From positions 186,001 to 250,000 of the forward strand of contig SVMG01000001.1 of NCBI GenBank assembly GCA_015067545.1: DNA of 64,000 bases, written 5' to 3'. Shown here one piece after another: positions 45,821 to 55,332 of this stretch. The translations under genes and the position numbers were made by a program. Below the pieces are notes generated by a model. It saw only the letters and a program-made list of their open reading frames with translations, did not search any database and had not been told where the DNA came from. This DNA is from Oscillospiraceae bacterium (GTDB taxonomy: Bacteria > Bacillota > Clostridia > Oscillospirales > Oscillospiraceae). Each line of letters opens with the position of its first letter. The first letter of the stretch is position 1.

Positions 45821-46576
45821 ATGGAAATGGTATTGCTTACCGCCCTTGGTGTAGGCGGTGCGACGGTATTTGGTTCCGTCATTGGCTTTCTGTTCAAAAA
45901 AATATCCCACCGATTCAGTGATATCGTTCTGGCCTTTGCTGCCGGTGTCATGCTTGCCGCGGCCGTATTGGGTCTGATCCTTCCGTCTGTGGAATACGGT
46001 GGACAGTGGGGGCTTCTTATTACAGTTGCAGGAATCTTCACAGGTGCATTGTGCCTGAATCTTATCGACAAGGCAGTTCCCCATCTGCACAAGCTGGCGG
46101 GCGCGGATCTTGAGGAGCATCACGGCAATGCCAATTTGAGCAAGGTGCTTTTGTTTGTAACTGCCATTGCCATCCACAACCTGCCGGAGGGCATCGCTGC
46201 AGGCGTCAGTTTTGGATCAGATAATGTAAATGAGGCGCTGATCATTGCCGGAGGCATCGCTCTGCAGAACATCCCGGAAGGCATGGTCATCATCGGCCCA
46301 ATGCTTGCAGCCGGCATCACGCCACGGCGCACCTTTCTTTGTGCCATGCTCACCGGCCTTGTGGAGGTTCTGGGCACACTGCTCGGCTACTTTGCGGTTA
46401 CGGTCGCTTCCGCGATCCTGCCCTTTGCCCTGGCCTTTGCCGGCGGTACCATGCTCTATGTCATCAGTGATGAAATGATCCCCGAGACCCACGCCCATGG
46501 CTCTCAGCGTGGCGCTACCTATGCATTGCTGGTGGGTTTTTGCGTAATGTTGGTGTCCGATATTCTTTTGGGATAA
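45821..46576 (+). CDS. ZIP-family metal transporter
   Basis: HNLPEGIAAGVSFGSDNVNEALIIAGGIALQNIPEGMVI. Confidence 0.93.
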   Translation: MEMVLLTALGVGGATVFGSVIGFLFKKISHRFSDIVLAFAAGVMLAAAVLGLILPSVEYGGQWGLLITVAGIFTGALCLNLIDKAVPHLHKLAGADLEEHHGNANLSKVLLFVTAIAIHNLPEGIAAGVSFGSDNVNEALIIAGGIALQNIPEGMVIIGPMLAAGITPRRTFLCAMLTGLVEVLGTLLGYFAVTVASAILPFALAFAGGTMLYVISDEMIPETHAHGSQRGATYALLVGFCVMLVSDILLG

Positions 46577-46619
46577 TTTTTCAAAAATAATGCTTGACAA
46601 CCCAGCACTTTTATGATAG

Positions 46620-46738
46620 AATGCGTCTGTTGCCAAAGACAGCAGGTGCTGAAAAGCATAAATCCTGCCGAGGTGCGTCTAACATTTTGATTGTTTGCGT
46701 GTCTTTCTGTCTTCTGGCAGGAAGACACTTTTTTATTT
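46620..46738 (+). ncRNA. Ribosomal protein L10 leader (autoregulatory mRNA structure)
   Basis: AAAGACAGCAGGTGCTGAAAAGC...CCTGCCGAGGTGCGTC...TTCTGGCAGGAAGACAC immediately upstream of rplJ. Confidence 0.85.
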
Positions 46739-46754
46739 TCGGAGGTGAAAATTC

Positions 46755-47282
46755 ATGTCCAACGCAAAGGTTCTTGAAAGCAAGAAGGCCGTTGTTGAAG
46801 CCTTGGAGGGCAAGATCAAGGAAGCTTCTTCCGTTGTTTTTGTCGACTACAAGGGCATCACGGTTGCTCAGGATACCGAGCTGCGTAAGCAGTTCCGTGA
46901 AGCCGGTGTTGAGTACACTGTCGTTAAGAACACTCTGACCAATTTCGCAACCAAGAATGCAGGTTACGATTTCAGCAGCGTTCTGAACGGTACCACCGCT
47001 ATGGCTTCCACCACCGGCGACCCCATCGCCCCTGCTCGTATCGTATGCGAGTTCGCCAAGAAGAACAAGGGAATCAACCTGTCCATCAAGGGTGGCATCG
47101 TTGAGGGCTCCGTGCTGTCCGCTGCCGATCTCAATGGCTTCGGTGAGCTGCCCAGCAAGAATGCTCTGGTTGCATCCGTCCTGGGTACCTTCCTGGCACC
47201 TATCTCCAGCCTTGCTTTTGTCCTGGATCAGATTCGTATCCAGAAGGAAGGCGGCGCTCCTGCTGCAGAAGCAGAAGCTTAA
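46755..47282 (+). CDS. rplJ: 50S ribosomal protein L10
   Basis: SSVVFVDYKGITVAQDTELRKQFREAGVEYTVVKNTL. Confidence 0.98.
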   Translation: MSNAKVLESKKAVVEALEGKIKEASSVVFVDYKGITVAQDTELRKQFREAGVEYTVVKNTLTNFATKNAGYDFSSVLNGTTAMASTTGDPIAPARIVCEFAKKNKGINLSIKGGIVEGSVLSAADLNGFGELPSKNALVASVLGTFLAPISSLAFVLDQIRIQKEGGAPAAEAEA

Positions 47283-47337
47283 GTTCGTAAACTCACACAC
47301 ATAATTCAAAACACAAACATTTAGGAGGATTATTATC

Positions 47338-47715
47338 ATGGCTAGTGAAAAAGTCACTGCTCTCGTTGAGGAAGTTAAGGGTCTGACCGTTCTGGAGCTG
47401 TCCGAGCTGGTTCACACTCTGGAGGAAGTTTTCGGCGTTTCCGCCGCTGCCGCTGCTGTTGCTGCTCCCGCTGCTGGTGCTGCTGCTGAGGCTGCTGAGG
47501 AGAAGACCGAGTTCGACGTCATCCTGAAGGATGCCGGCGCTTCCAAGCTGAACGTCATCAAGGTCGTCCGTGCCGCTACCGGCCTGGGCCTGAAGGACGC
47601 TAAGGATCTGGTTGACAACTGCCCCAAGACCCTGAAGGAAGCTATCTCCAAGGAAGATGCAGAGAAGCTGGTTGCCGAGCTGAAGGAAGCTGGCGCTACC
47701 GCAGAGCTGAAGTAA
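47338..47715 (+). CDS. rplL: 50S ribosomal protein L7/L12
   Basis: [58 protein letters not shown]. Confidence 0.98.
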   Translation: MASEKVTALVEEVKGLTVLELSELVHTLEEVFGVSAAAAAVAAPAAGAAAEAAEEKTEFDVILKDAGASKLNVIKVVRAATGLGLKDAKDLVDNCPKTLKEAISKEDAEKLVAELKEAGATAELK

Positions 47716-47730
47716 TTTCAGTTACACATC

Positions 47731-47765
47731 GCAGCCGCCAGAGAATTTCTGGCGGCTGCTTTTTC
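47731..47765 (+). terminator. Terminator of rplJ-rplL
   Basis: GCAGCCGCCA-N9-TGGCGGCTGC then TTTTTCTT. Confidence 0.9.
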
Positions 47766-47790
47766 TTAATCGCGAAATAGGAGGTTTTTT

Positions 47791-48609
47791 ATGGAAGCTT
47801 TGCTGAATCAGATCAGATCTCTGGTAGAGAATGAAGCACAGATGAAATCCTTTCTCACCCTGGCACTGGTGCTGACCCTTGGCTCTCTGATATTCGGCTT
47901 TATCGGCCGTTTTGCCTTTGGTAAAAAATCCGTGCTGAATCAAAGTGTTTCTTCAGCAATCGGAATCTTGTTCATCTATGCTGTGACCGTTGTGATCCAC
48001 AGCTACGGTTTGGATTTGAAGTTCCTGGTTTCCCCCCTGCCCTTTGTCTCTATCTCAGGCGAATGGATGAGCATCTTCCCCATTACGCAATCCGGCTATG
48101 TAGCCGTTTGCGGAGAACTGCTGAATATGATCATACTGGCCTTCCTGGTCAATATTGTGAACCGCTGGATGCCCCAGGGCAAAAAGCTCCTTTCCTGGTT
48201 GTTCTTCCGGGTCCTGTCGGTTGCATTGGGCATGGTGGCATTCTCCGTGGCAAACTACCTGCTGACCATGTTCCTGCCCCAGGGACTGCTGACATGGGCG
48301 CCTGTCATTTTGTTGGGATTGCTTGTGGTCATGCTGTTGGTCGGCGCGCTGAAGGGCCTGATGGGCGCTGTGCTCGCATCTGTCAATCCGCTGATCGGTT
48401 TTCTGTACACCTTCTTCTTTGCCAATGTGGTAGGCAAGATGCTCACCCGGGCAATGCTGACCACCTTACTCCTGGGCGCATTGGTGTATGGACTTAACTA
48501 TTTGGGTGTCACCGGCCTGGCTATCGGTACAGCGGTGCTGGTTGCATACATCCCCATGCTCCTGCTACTGCTGGCGCTTTGGTTTATTGTCGGTAAACTG
48601 CTGTTCTAA
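47791..48609 (+). CDS. Polytopic membrane protein of unknown function
   Basis: Multiple hydrophobic segments; no motif recognised. Confidence 0.7.
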   Translation: MEALLNQIRSLVENEAQMKSFLTLALVLTLGSLIFGFIGRFAFGKKSVLNQSVSSAIGILFIYAVTVVIHSYGLDLKFLVSPLPFVSISGEWMSIFPITQSGYVAVCGELLNMIILAFLVNIVNRWMPQGKKLLSWLFFRVLSVALGMVAFSVANYLLTMFLPQGLLTWAPVILLGLLVVMLLVGALKGLMGAVLASVNPLIGFLYTFFFANVVGKMLTRAMLTTLLLGALVYGLNYLGVTGLAIGTAVLVAYIPMLLLLLALWFIVGKLLF

Positions 48610-48612
48610 ACA

Positions 48613-48645
48613 AAATCCCTCCGCTTCAAGCGGAGGGATTTTTGA
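48613..48645. terminator. Bidirectional terminator
   Basis: AATCCCTCCGCTT-C-AAGCGGAGGGATT then TTTG. Confidence 0.8.
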
Positions 48646-48647
48646 TT

Positions 48648-49475
48648 TTACTCTTGGTTTTCAATGGCGGTAATGACCGCATCGACACCATCGGTCAAAA
48701 CCGTTTCCATCTGACCGTTGTCAAATGCTTCCGCAACTGCCGGGTCGATGGGCAGTCTTGCAAGCACAGGCAGATTCAGCTGCGCAGCAACCTCATCCAG
48801 GTGACTCTTTCCGAACACATTGATCTTCTTACCGCAGTCAGGGCAGTTGAGGTATGCGTAGTTCTCAACAAAGCCCAGCACCGGTATGTGCATCATGTTC
48901 GCCATCTTTACAGCCTTGGTAACGATCATACTCACCAAGTCCTGAGGACTGGTAACGATAACGATACCATCTACCGGCAGGCTTTGGAATACCGTCAGCG
49001 GCACATCACCGGTTCCGGGAGGCATGTCCACGAACAGATAGTCCACATCATCCCAAATCACGTCAGTCCAGAATTGCTTGACTGCACCGGCGATCACCGG
49101 GCCGCGCCAAACCACAGGGTCAGCCGGGTTGTCCAGCAGCAGATTGATGGACATGACCTGCATACCTGTCCGGGTCAGAGCAGGATACAGACCGTCTTCA
49201 TTTGCACCCTGACACTCCGTAACGCCAAAGGCTGTGGGAACGGATGGGCCGGTGATATCCGCATCCAAAACGCCAACGCGCTTGCCCTTGCGGGCCATGG
49301 CCACTGCCAGCAAGGAGGTAACTGTGGATTTGCCCACACCGCCCTTACCGGACACAACTGCGATCACTTTTTTGACACTGGCCTTGGGATTCAGAGCCGC
49401 CAGCAGGCTCTCTTTCTTACGGTCGCCACAGTCAGAACTGCTGCACGACGCGCAATTTCCGTTGCAAGAACTCAT
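48648..49475 (-). CDS. Mrp/NBP35-family P-loop ATPase (Fe-S cluster carrier type)
   Basis: VIAVVSGKGGVGKSTVTSLLAVAMARKGKRVGVLDADITGPSVP; YLNCPDCGKKINVFG. Confidence 0.94.
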   Translation of the reverse strand: MSSCNGNCASCSSSDCGDRKKESLLAALNPKASVKKVIAVVSGKGGVGKSTVTSLLAVAMARKGKRVGVLDADITGPSVPTAFGVTECQGANEDGLYPALTRTGMQVMSINLLLDNPADPVVWRGPVIAGAVKQFWTDVIWDDVDYLFVDMPPGTGDVPLTVFQSLPVDGIVIVTSPQDLVSMIVTKAVKMANMMHIPVLGFVENYAYLNCPDCGKKINVFGKSHLDEVAAQLNLPVLARLPIDPAVAEAFDNGQMETVLTDGVDAVITAIENQE

Positions 49476-49535
49476 TTTATCGCTCCTTAGGTTTTTTCTC
49501 TACGTATTATAGGTCTTTCCCCAATACATGTCAAC

Positions 49536-51398
49536 CTATTCCTGGGCGTTTTCCCAGGCTTCCATCAATTCCATTAATACTTCTTCCGCCTGCTCTTTTT
49601 CCCCAAGCAAACGGGTCAGCTCCTGATAATCAGCGCCGGAAGCGTCGATCTTTTCATCCAGCTGAGCAATGATCTGCTCCTGTTTTTCGATCTCCCGTTC
49701 CAAGCGGCGTACTAACTTTTCTTGTTCCTTTGTGCCGCCCTTCGGCTTTTCTTTCTTAGGCTTTGGTGTGGACGGAATCACCTGTTTTGCCGCCTGCTCA
49801 TGCTCAATGATGGAGCGATACTTGGCATAGCCGCAGTGAAAGTCGCGAATTGTGCCGTCTTCCAGCAGCCAGATCCGCTCAGCAAATTTGTCGATAAAAT
49901 ATCGGTCGTGGCTAACAAACAGGAGCACGCCCTCAAATTCCTCAATGGCCGCTTCCACCCATTCCCGGGAGGCAATGTCCAGATGGTTGGTGGGCTCGTC
50001 CAGGATCAGCAGGTTGATCTTCTCGTCCATGAGCATACACAGCCTCAGGCGGCTCTGCTCGCCGCCGGAAAGATTGTCCACAGTCTTGAATACATCTTCT
50101 CCTTGAAACAGAAATGCGCCCAGACGGTCGCGTGCCGTCTGAGGAGTACAGTTCTTTTCGTAGAGCATGGTATCATAAAGGCTTCGTTCCGGGTGGTCAA
50201 AATGGATGATTTGGGGCAGGAATCCCCACTTGACCGTAGGGCCGAACTGGATCTTGCCCTGGCAGTCCTCATCCCCAAGCAGGCATTTGATGAATGTGGT
50301 CTTGCCTGTTCCATTGTCGCCCAAAATGGCAATACGCTCCCCACCCTCGACGCTGAGATTTACATCCGAAAAGAGGGTGCGATCCCCAAAGGATTTGGCA
50401 ACATTTTTCATTTTGAACACCACGTCTCCGGAAAAATCCTTTTCCCCGAAGGTGGCCTTCATCGTTTTCTCCGTCTTTGGCTTTTCCGTCTTTTTGATGC
50501 GCTCCATCCGGTGCTGGATGGACATAGCCCGTCGATAGAGGGTGCGGTTATTGATGCCCCAGCCCTTCATCCGCTCCACAGTAAAGCCCAGCTGCTTCAG
50601 CTTGGCCTGCTCCTGCTCGTATTGCTTCATTTGCAGGTCAAAACGGGCCTGTTTTTCATCCATATAGAAAGAATAGTTGCCGGAATAAAACTCCGCATGG
50701 CCATCGGTGATCTCAATGACCCGATCTGCGATCCGGTCAATGAAATAGCGGTCATGGGAAATTGCCAGCACCGTTCCCTTGAAGGCGTTGATATAGCTTT
50801 CCAGCCACTCCACGCTTCGCAGATCCAGATGATTGGTAGGTTCATCCAACAGCAAAATATCCGTCTTTTCCAGCAGCAGCCGGCCCAAATTCACCCGGGT
50901 CTTTTCCCCGCCGGAAAGGCTGGCAAATTCCTGAATGCGCTGTTCGCCGGTGATACCAAGACCGTTGCAGATCTTGTCTACCTCCACATCCATTTCGTAA
51001 CCGCCGCCGGATTGAAAACGGTTGGTCAGATCATCGTATTTTTTCAGTTGCTCCTGCGTGCTACCTGATAACATCTCCTGCTCCAGCGCTTCCATTTGCG
51101 CCTTTACTTTAAGGATTACGGAATAAGCAGAACGGAGCACATCCTCGACTGTAAAGCCTGCAGGAAATTTGGGGATCTGTGAGATCAAACCCAACCGCTT
51201 ATTGGGATTGACGTACACTTCCCCATCGTCGTAATCCATCTGACCGGTGAGGATGTTAAAGAGCGTAGTTTTTCCGCAGCCGTTGCGGCCAAGGATCGCA
51301 ACGCACTCCCCTTCCTGGATGTCAAAGGTAAGACCCTCCAGCAGGTTCTCGCCGATTACGAAGAACTTTGTTAAGTTGTTTACCGATATATCAACCAT
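49536..51398 (-). CDS. ABC-F family ATP-binding protein
   Basis: Two ABC domains: LGRNGCGKTTLFN / LSGGEKTRVNLGRLLL and LGDNGTGKTTFIK / LSGGEQSRLRL; no TM. Confidence 0.94.
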   Translation of the reverse strand: MVDISVNNLTKFFVIGENLLEGLTFDIQEGECVAILGRNGCGKTTLFNILTGQMDYDDGEVYVNPNKRLGLISQIPKFPAGFTVEDVLRSAYSVILKVKAQMEALEQEMLSGSTQEQLKKYDDLTNRFQSGGGYEMDVEVDKICNGLGITGEQRIQEFASLSGGEKTRVNLGRLLLEKTDILLLDEPTNHLDLRSVEWLESYINAFKGTVLAISHDRYFIDRIADRVIEITDGHAEFYSGNYSFYMDEKQARFDLQMKQYEQEQAKLKQLGFTVERMKGWGINNRTLYRRAMSIQHRMERIKKTEKPKTEKTMKATFGEKDFSGDVVFKMKNVAKSFGDRTLFSDVNLSVEGGERIAILGDNGTGKTTFIKCLLGDEDCQGKIQFGPTVKWGFLPQIIHFDHPERSLYDTMLYEKNCTPQTARDRLGAFLFQGEDVFKTVDNLSGGEQSRLRLCMLMDEKINLLILDEPTNHLDIASREWVEAAIEEFEGVLLFVSHDRYFIDKFAERIWLLEDGTIRDFHCGYAKYRSIIEHEQAAKQVIPSTPKPKKEKPKGGTKEQEKLVRRLEREIEKQEQIIAQLDEKIDASGADYQELTRLLGEKEQAEEVLMELMEAWENAQE

Positions 51399-51990
51399 TC
51401 TTATGCTCCAGTGTTTTTACAATGTCGGTCAACTCTTCCAATGTGTACAACAAATTCAGCGCCTGCAAAAGTGCATTGGCGCTCATATGGGCGGGCAGTT
51501 CCAGTTTCTTAGTCAGCTGTAAGCGTAACGCGCTGCTGTTTGCACCGCCGGAAAGTCCCAGTGCCATCATGTCCTGCTTTGTAATATTCCCTGGCATTCT
51601 TTGCGCAGAATCTTCAAAAGTCGCACCTGCACGGCGCAGAGCCTCCAGGATCACTTCCGGGGTCATGCCCTCTACGCCCAGTTTACCCTCTTTACCGGGA
51701 GCAGATTTACGCCGTTCCTTGCCTGTGATATCCGGTGTGTACGCATGCTTGAGATATTCTGCCGGGATCGCACTCTTGATATGATTGCGGATCACAAAGC
51801 CCGCACCATCTGCATCCGTAAACACAATCAAGCCTCTGGCTTCTGCCACACGGCGCAAAAGAGCCATCTGCTCCTTATTCTTAAAAATGCCAAAACCGGC
51901 GGTTTCAAAAATGGGTGCATCCACGATTTGGCTCAGTGAATTTTTATCATACCGGCCTTCAACCAAAATAGCTTCCTTGATGCGTACCAT
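51391..51990 (-). CDS. Ribonuclease M5-like TOPRIM protein
   Basis: IKEAILVEGRYDKNSLSQIVDAPIFETAGFGIF; LIVFTDADGAGFVIRNHI. Confidence 0.85.
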   Translation of the reverse strand: MVRIKEAILVEGRYDKNSLSQIVDAPIFETAGFGIFKNKEQMALLRRVAEARGLIVFTDADGAGFVIRNHIKSAIPAEYLKHAYTPDITGKERRKSAPGKEGKLGVEGMTPEVILEALRRAGATFEDSAQRMPGNITKQDMMALGLSGGANSSALRLQLTKKLELPAHMSANALLQALNLLYTLEELTDIVKTLEHKNG

Positions 51991-51991
51991 A

Positions 51992-53026
51992 TTACGCCTC
52001 CCGGGCCAGCTGCAACAGCAGCATTTCCAGCAGCCGCTCCTGCTCGTCAAAGGATGTCTTCATCCGATAGTCTGTTTCCAGCACCAGCTGCGCTGCTCTT
52101 TTACAGAACTCCGGTGAAAACCGACGGGCGGATTCCATGGTCTTACGGGCTGGATATTCGCTGATCTTATAGATACCGGCCAGCTCCGATGCCGTTTTTC
52201 CATTGTCGATGAGCACTCTTGCGGTGCTGATGCGACGGAAGTGACTGCCGATAGCACCTAAAATAGCAATAGGCTCCTGCTGCATTTTCAGCAGCTGGCG
52301 GAGCTTCTGCAAGGCATTGGCATACTGCTTTTGTCCAAGCATATCCGTCATCTGATAAACAACTGCATCCAGCACAGGCTCAACCACCGCGTCAATGTCA
52401 GCACGACAGATCTCCTCAGCGCCCGAATAGGCGCAGATCTTTCTGATCTCGCCGCTGAGGGCCGTCATTGTACCACCGGTGATCTCAATTAGGTATGCGC
52501 ACAGATCCGTGCTGATTCGCTTTTTGTTTGCCAGAAAGTGCCGTCCGATCCATGGGATCAGATCCCGCTGCTCCTGCCGGGCAAATTCCACAATGGAAGC
52601 GTTTTCATCCACCGCTTCCCACAGCTTTTTCAGCCGTTTATCCGGCTTCCATGCAACTGTCTCATAAGTAAAAACAACTGTGCAGTATTCAGGAATGTCG
52701 GAAAGTATCTCTCCGATCTTATTGCGGTCGGATTCATTCAGCTTAAACAGGTCGATATCATCCACCTGCACCATGGTATTGTCTGCCATCATGGGCAGGT
52801 TCTCAACTGCATCGGCAAAGGTCTGAATGTCAAAGCTCTCATTATTCAGCCTGTGGAAATTAAAGGACTCTGTCAAATCATCGATCAGCAGCTTTTTCAG
52901 CTGCTGCAGATAGTAATTCAAAAGGAAGTCCTCTTCACCATGGAATATATACAGCCGCTCCGGGCGCTTTTCTTTGATTGCAGCTTTCAGCTCCTGCAAA
53001 GCATTGCTTATCCGCTCTTTTGCCAT
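51992..53026 (-). CDS. holA: DNA polymerase III subunit delta
   Basis: RLYIFHGEEDFLLNYYLQQLKKLL; VQVDDIDLF; C-terminal KLRQLLKMQQEPIAILGAIGSHFRRI. Confidence 0.93.
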   Translation of the reverse strand: MAKERISNALQELKAAIKEKRPERLYIFHGEEDFLLNYYLQQLKKLLIDDLTESFNFHRLNNESFDIQTFADAVENLPMMADNTMVQVDDIDLFKLNESDRNKIGEILSDIPEYCTVVFTYETVAWKPDKRLKKLWEAVDENASIVEFARQEQRDLIPWIGRHFLANKKRISTDLCAYLIEITGGTMTALSGEIRKICAYSGAEEICRADIDAVVEPVLDAVVYQMTDMLGQKQYANALQKLRQLLKMQQEPIAILGAIGSHFRRISTARVLIDNGKTASELAGIYKISEYPARKTMESARRFSPEFCKRAAQLVLETDYRMKTSFDEQERLLEMLLLQLAREA

Positions 53027-53030
53027 GGTG

Positions 53031-55280
53031 TCACCTCCTGAAAATAATGTTTCCGTGAATGTCTGTGCGGAATATCTCACAGCCGGCTTCCAATAGTCGC
53101 TGTATGATCTTGTCCGCCGGGTGGCCGTAACGGTTATTCTCGCCAACGGAAATGAATGCATACTGTGGGCATGTGGCCGCGAGCAGCTCTTCCGAGGTAG
53201 ATCCTGCAGAGCCGTGATGTCCCGCAACCAGCACGTCCACTTTCGGAATGGCACGGGTCTGCAACAGTTGAAGCTCACCGGCAACTCCCCGGTCACCTGT
53301 TATCAATATACCACAACTTTCCCGTTGGAACAAGACGCAAATGCCACTTTCGTTGTCAGATTCGTAAGAATCCGATGCAAATATAGTCATTTCCGTACTT
53401 CCAAAGGTATATAGCATATCCTCCTGCACATACTCAACTGCACATTGCCCCGCCGCTATAATATCTTCCGGGATCTGTGACGATTCCACATACGGCAGTA
53501 TCAGACGGTCTGTGCGGATCCGGCAGAGCAGGTTCACAACACCGCCAACATGGTCCGTATCGTAGTGGGTCAGGATGATCCCATCCAGCCTGGAAATTCC
53601 CTGAGACAGCAGCGCTTCAGCTGTCGTATCTGCTGCATTTTCTCCATCATCACCGCCACAGTCAACCAGAAAAGTCTTCCCGTCACTTTGCAGAAGGATA
53701 CTCTGCCCCTGTCCAACATCCAGCATAGTCACCCGAAAATCATCCTGCAGAGGTTCAAACCAGGAAAACACCTGTGTTAACAGAAGTGTGAACACAACGC
53801 TTGTCAACAGGAGCATAGGCTGTTTTTTCTTTTGAAGCAGAAATATGCCAAACAAAACATATGCTCCGATCAGCCATGCGACCACATAAGGGTCCGATGT
53901 ATACACTGCCGCCAGAGGGAGCTTGGAGATGAATTTTGCAGTACCCAGCACAAAGCCGATCAAAATCTCAACTGCACTTGCCAGGAGCTGTGCCAAACCG
54001 ATACTGGCCAGACTGAACAAAAGACAAACAACGATTCCGTAGAAAATGAAGTTGATGACCCAAAGTGTCAGCAGATTGGTTATCACTCCCAAAACACTGA
54101 CACAGCCAAAATAGCAGGCAACCAACGGCGTTGTCATCACTGCAGCGCTTGCAGATACGGAAACAGAGCTCGCAACACCATGGAGCATTCTGTTTGCCAG
54201 CTTCTGCTGCTTCGTAATATGCTTGCTGCCATATCGGAGCAGATACTGGCGAATCTTCTCGGAAAACAGGAAAATGCCCATCATGCATCCCACGGAAAGC
54301 TGGAAGCTGACCGAAAGAATGGTCAATGGATTGGCGCTCAGCATCACAAGCACCGCAAAGGCAAGTGCCGTCGGACCGTCGTATTCCCGGTTCAGCACCA
54401 TGGCCAAAAGCATCAGCGACTGCATAATACAGGCTCTTGTGATGGATGCAGTAAAGCCTGTGACAGCAGCAAACAGGAACAGAACCGGGATCCCCACAAG
54501 GCAGGACAACACCCGTTTTTTCGACACGAGCGTGTAAATCAGGCCAAACAGGATGGAAACATGCAAACCGGATACCGCAATGATATGACTGATACCGCTG
54601 ACCTTAAAGGCTGTGTCCATTTCATAGGTAATACCGCTGCGCTCCCCCAGCAAGAGTGCCGATGCAAAAGCACCTGTATCTCCCGGCATGATCTTCTCCA
54701 TACGCGTAAGCAGCTGCCTGCGCCAAACGGCAGGATAATGCCGCCAGGAGATCGCTTCAGCTTTTTGGATGGTAGATGTCCCTATGGGATATGCCAGCAT
54801 AAAAATGCCTTCTGTGCGGTGGGTAGTTGGATTCTCCAAACCGCCATCCGTGGTCAAGCGGAAGCGGAACATGCCGGTCACGGAATCACCGGGTGCAACC
54901 TGTTCCTTTGTGTGCAGGTATGCTTTGACCCGGAATTCCTGCTCATTGAGCACAACGAATCCTTCAACAGCGCTGCCGTAGTCCGTTTCGTAGCTGTAAT
55001 CCGACGCTTCAATGCTCACGAATAACCTTTGTCCGTCTGCCACTCGGGGGATCAGCACAAAAAGATGGTCATACAGACCAAACCAGCAAAAGCCTGCTGC
55101 ACAGCCAATAAAGATCAGCAGCAGCACTGCGCATTTGGAATATTTCATTTTGAGGGCTGTCAGAATACCCGCCAACACAAGGGCAACCACCGCCCCAAGT
55201 ATAATCCAATGCCCATACAGCAATGCTCCTGCAAGGGACGCAGCAGCAAAGCCCAGGCTGAACCACACCAGTTTGCGCAT
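53031..55280 (-). CDS. comEC: ComEC/Rec2 DNA internalisation competence protein
   Basis: GISHIIAVSGLHVSILFGLIYTL; metallo-beta-lactamase-like LDVGQGQSILLQSDGKTFLVDCGG, ILTHYDTDHVGGV. Confidence 0.95.
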   Translation of the reverse strand: MRKLVWFSLGFAAASLAGALLYGHWIILGAVVALVLAGILTALKMKYSKCAVLLLIFIGCAAGFCWFGLYDHLFVLIPRVADGQRLFVSIEASDYSYETDYGSAVEGFVVLNEQEFRVKAYLHTKEQVAPGDSVTGMFRFRLTTDGGLENPTTHRTEGIFMLAYPIGTSTIQKAEAISWRHYPAVWRRQLLTRMEKIMPGDTGAFASALLLGERSGITYEMDTAFKVSGISHIIAVSGLHVSILFGLIYTLVSKKRVLSCLVGIPVLFLFAAVTGFTASITRACIMQSLMLLAMVLNREYDGPTALAFAVLVMLSANPLTILSVSFQLSVGCMMGIFLFSEKIRQYLLRYGSKHITKQQKLANRMLHGVASSVSVSASAAVMTTPLVACYFGCVSVLGVITNLLTLWVINFIFYGIVVCLLFSLASIGLAQLLASAVEILIGFVLGTAKFISKLPLAAVYTSDPYVVAWLIGAYVLFGIFLLQKKKQPMLLLTSVVFTLLLTQVFSWFEPLQDDFRVTMLDVGQGQSILLQSDGKTFLVDCGGDDGENAADTTAEALLSQGISRLDGIILTHYDTDHVGGVVNLLCRIRTDRLILPYVESSQIPEDIIAAGQCAVEYVQEDMLYTFGSTEMTIFASDSYESDNESGICVLFQRESCGILITGDRGVAGELQLLQTRAIPKVDVLVAGHHGSAGSTSEELLAATCPQYAFISVGENNRYGHPADKIIQRLLEAGCEIFRTDIHGNIIFRR

Positions 55281-55297
55281 ACCATTCTCTCTTTCTG

Positions 55298-55328
55298 AAA
55301 AGAGCGCCGCCGGAAGGCAGCGCTCTTT
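55298..55328 (-). terminator. Terminator of alaS
   Basis: AGAGCGC-N-GCGCTCT hairpin after the stop codon. Confidence 0.65.
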
Positions 55329-55332
55329 GAAG

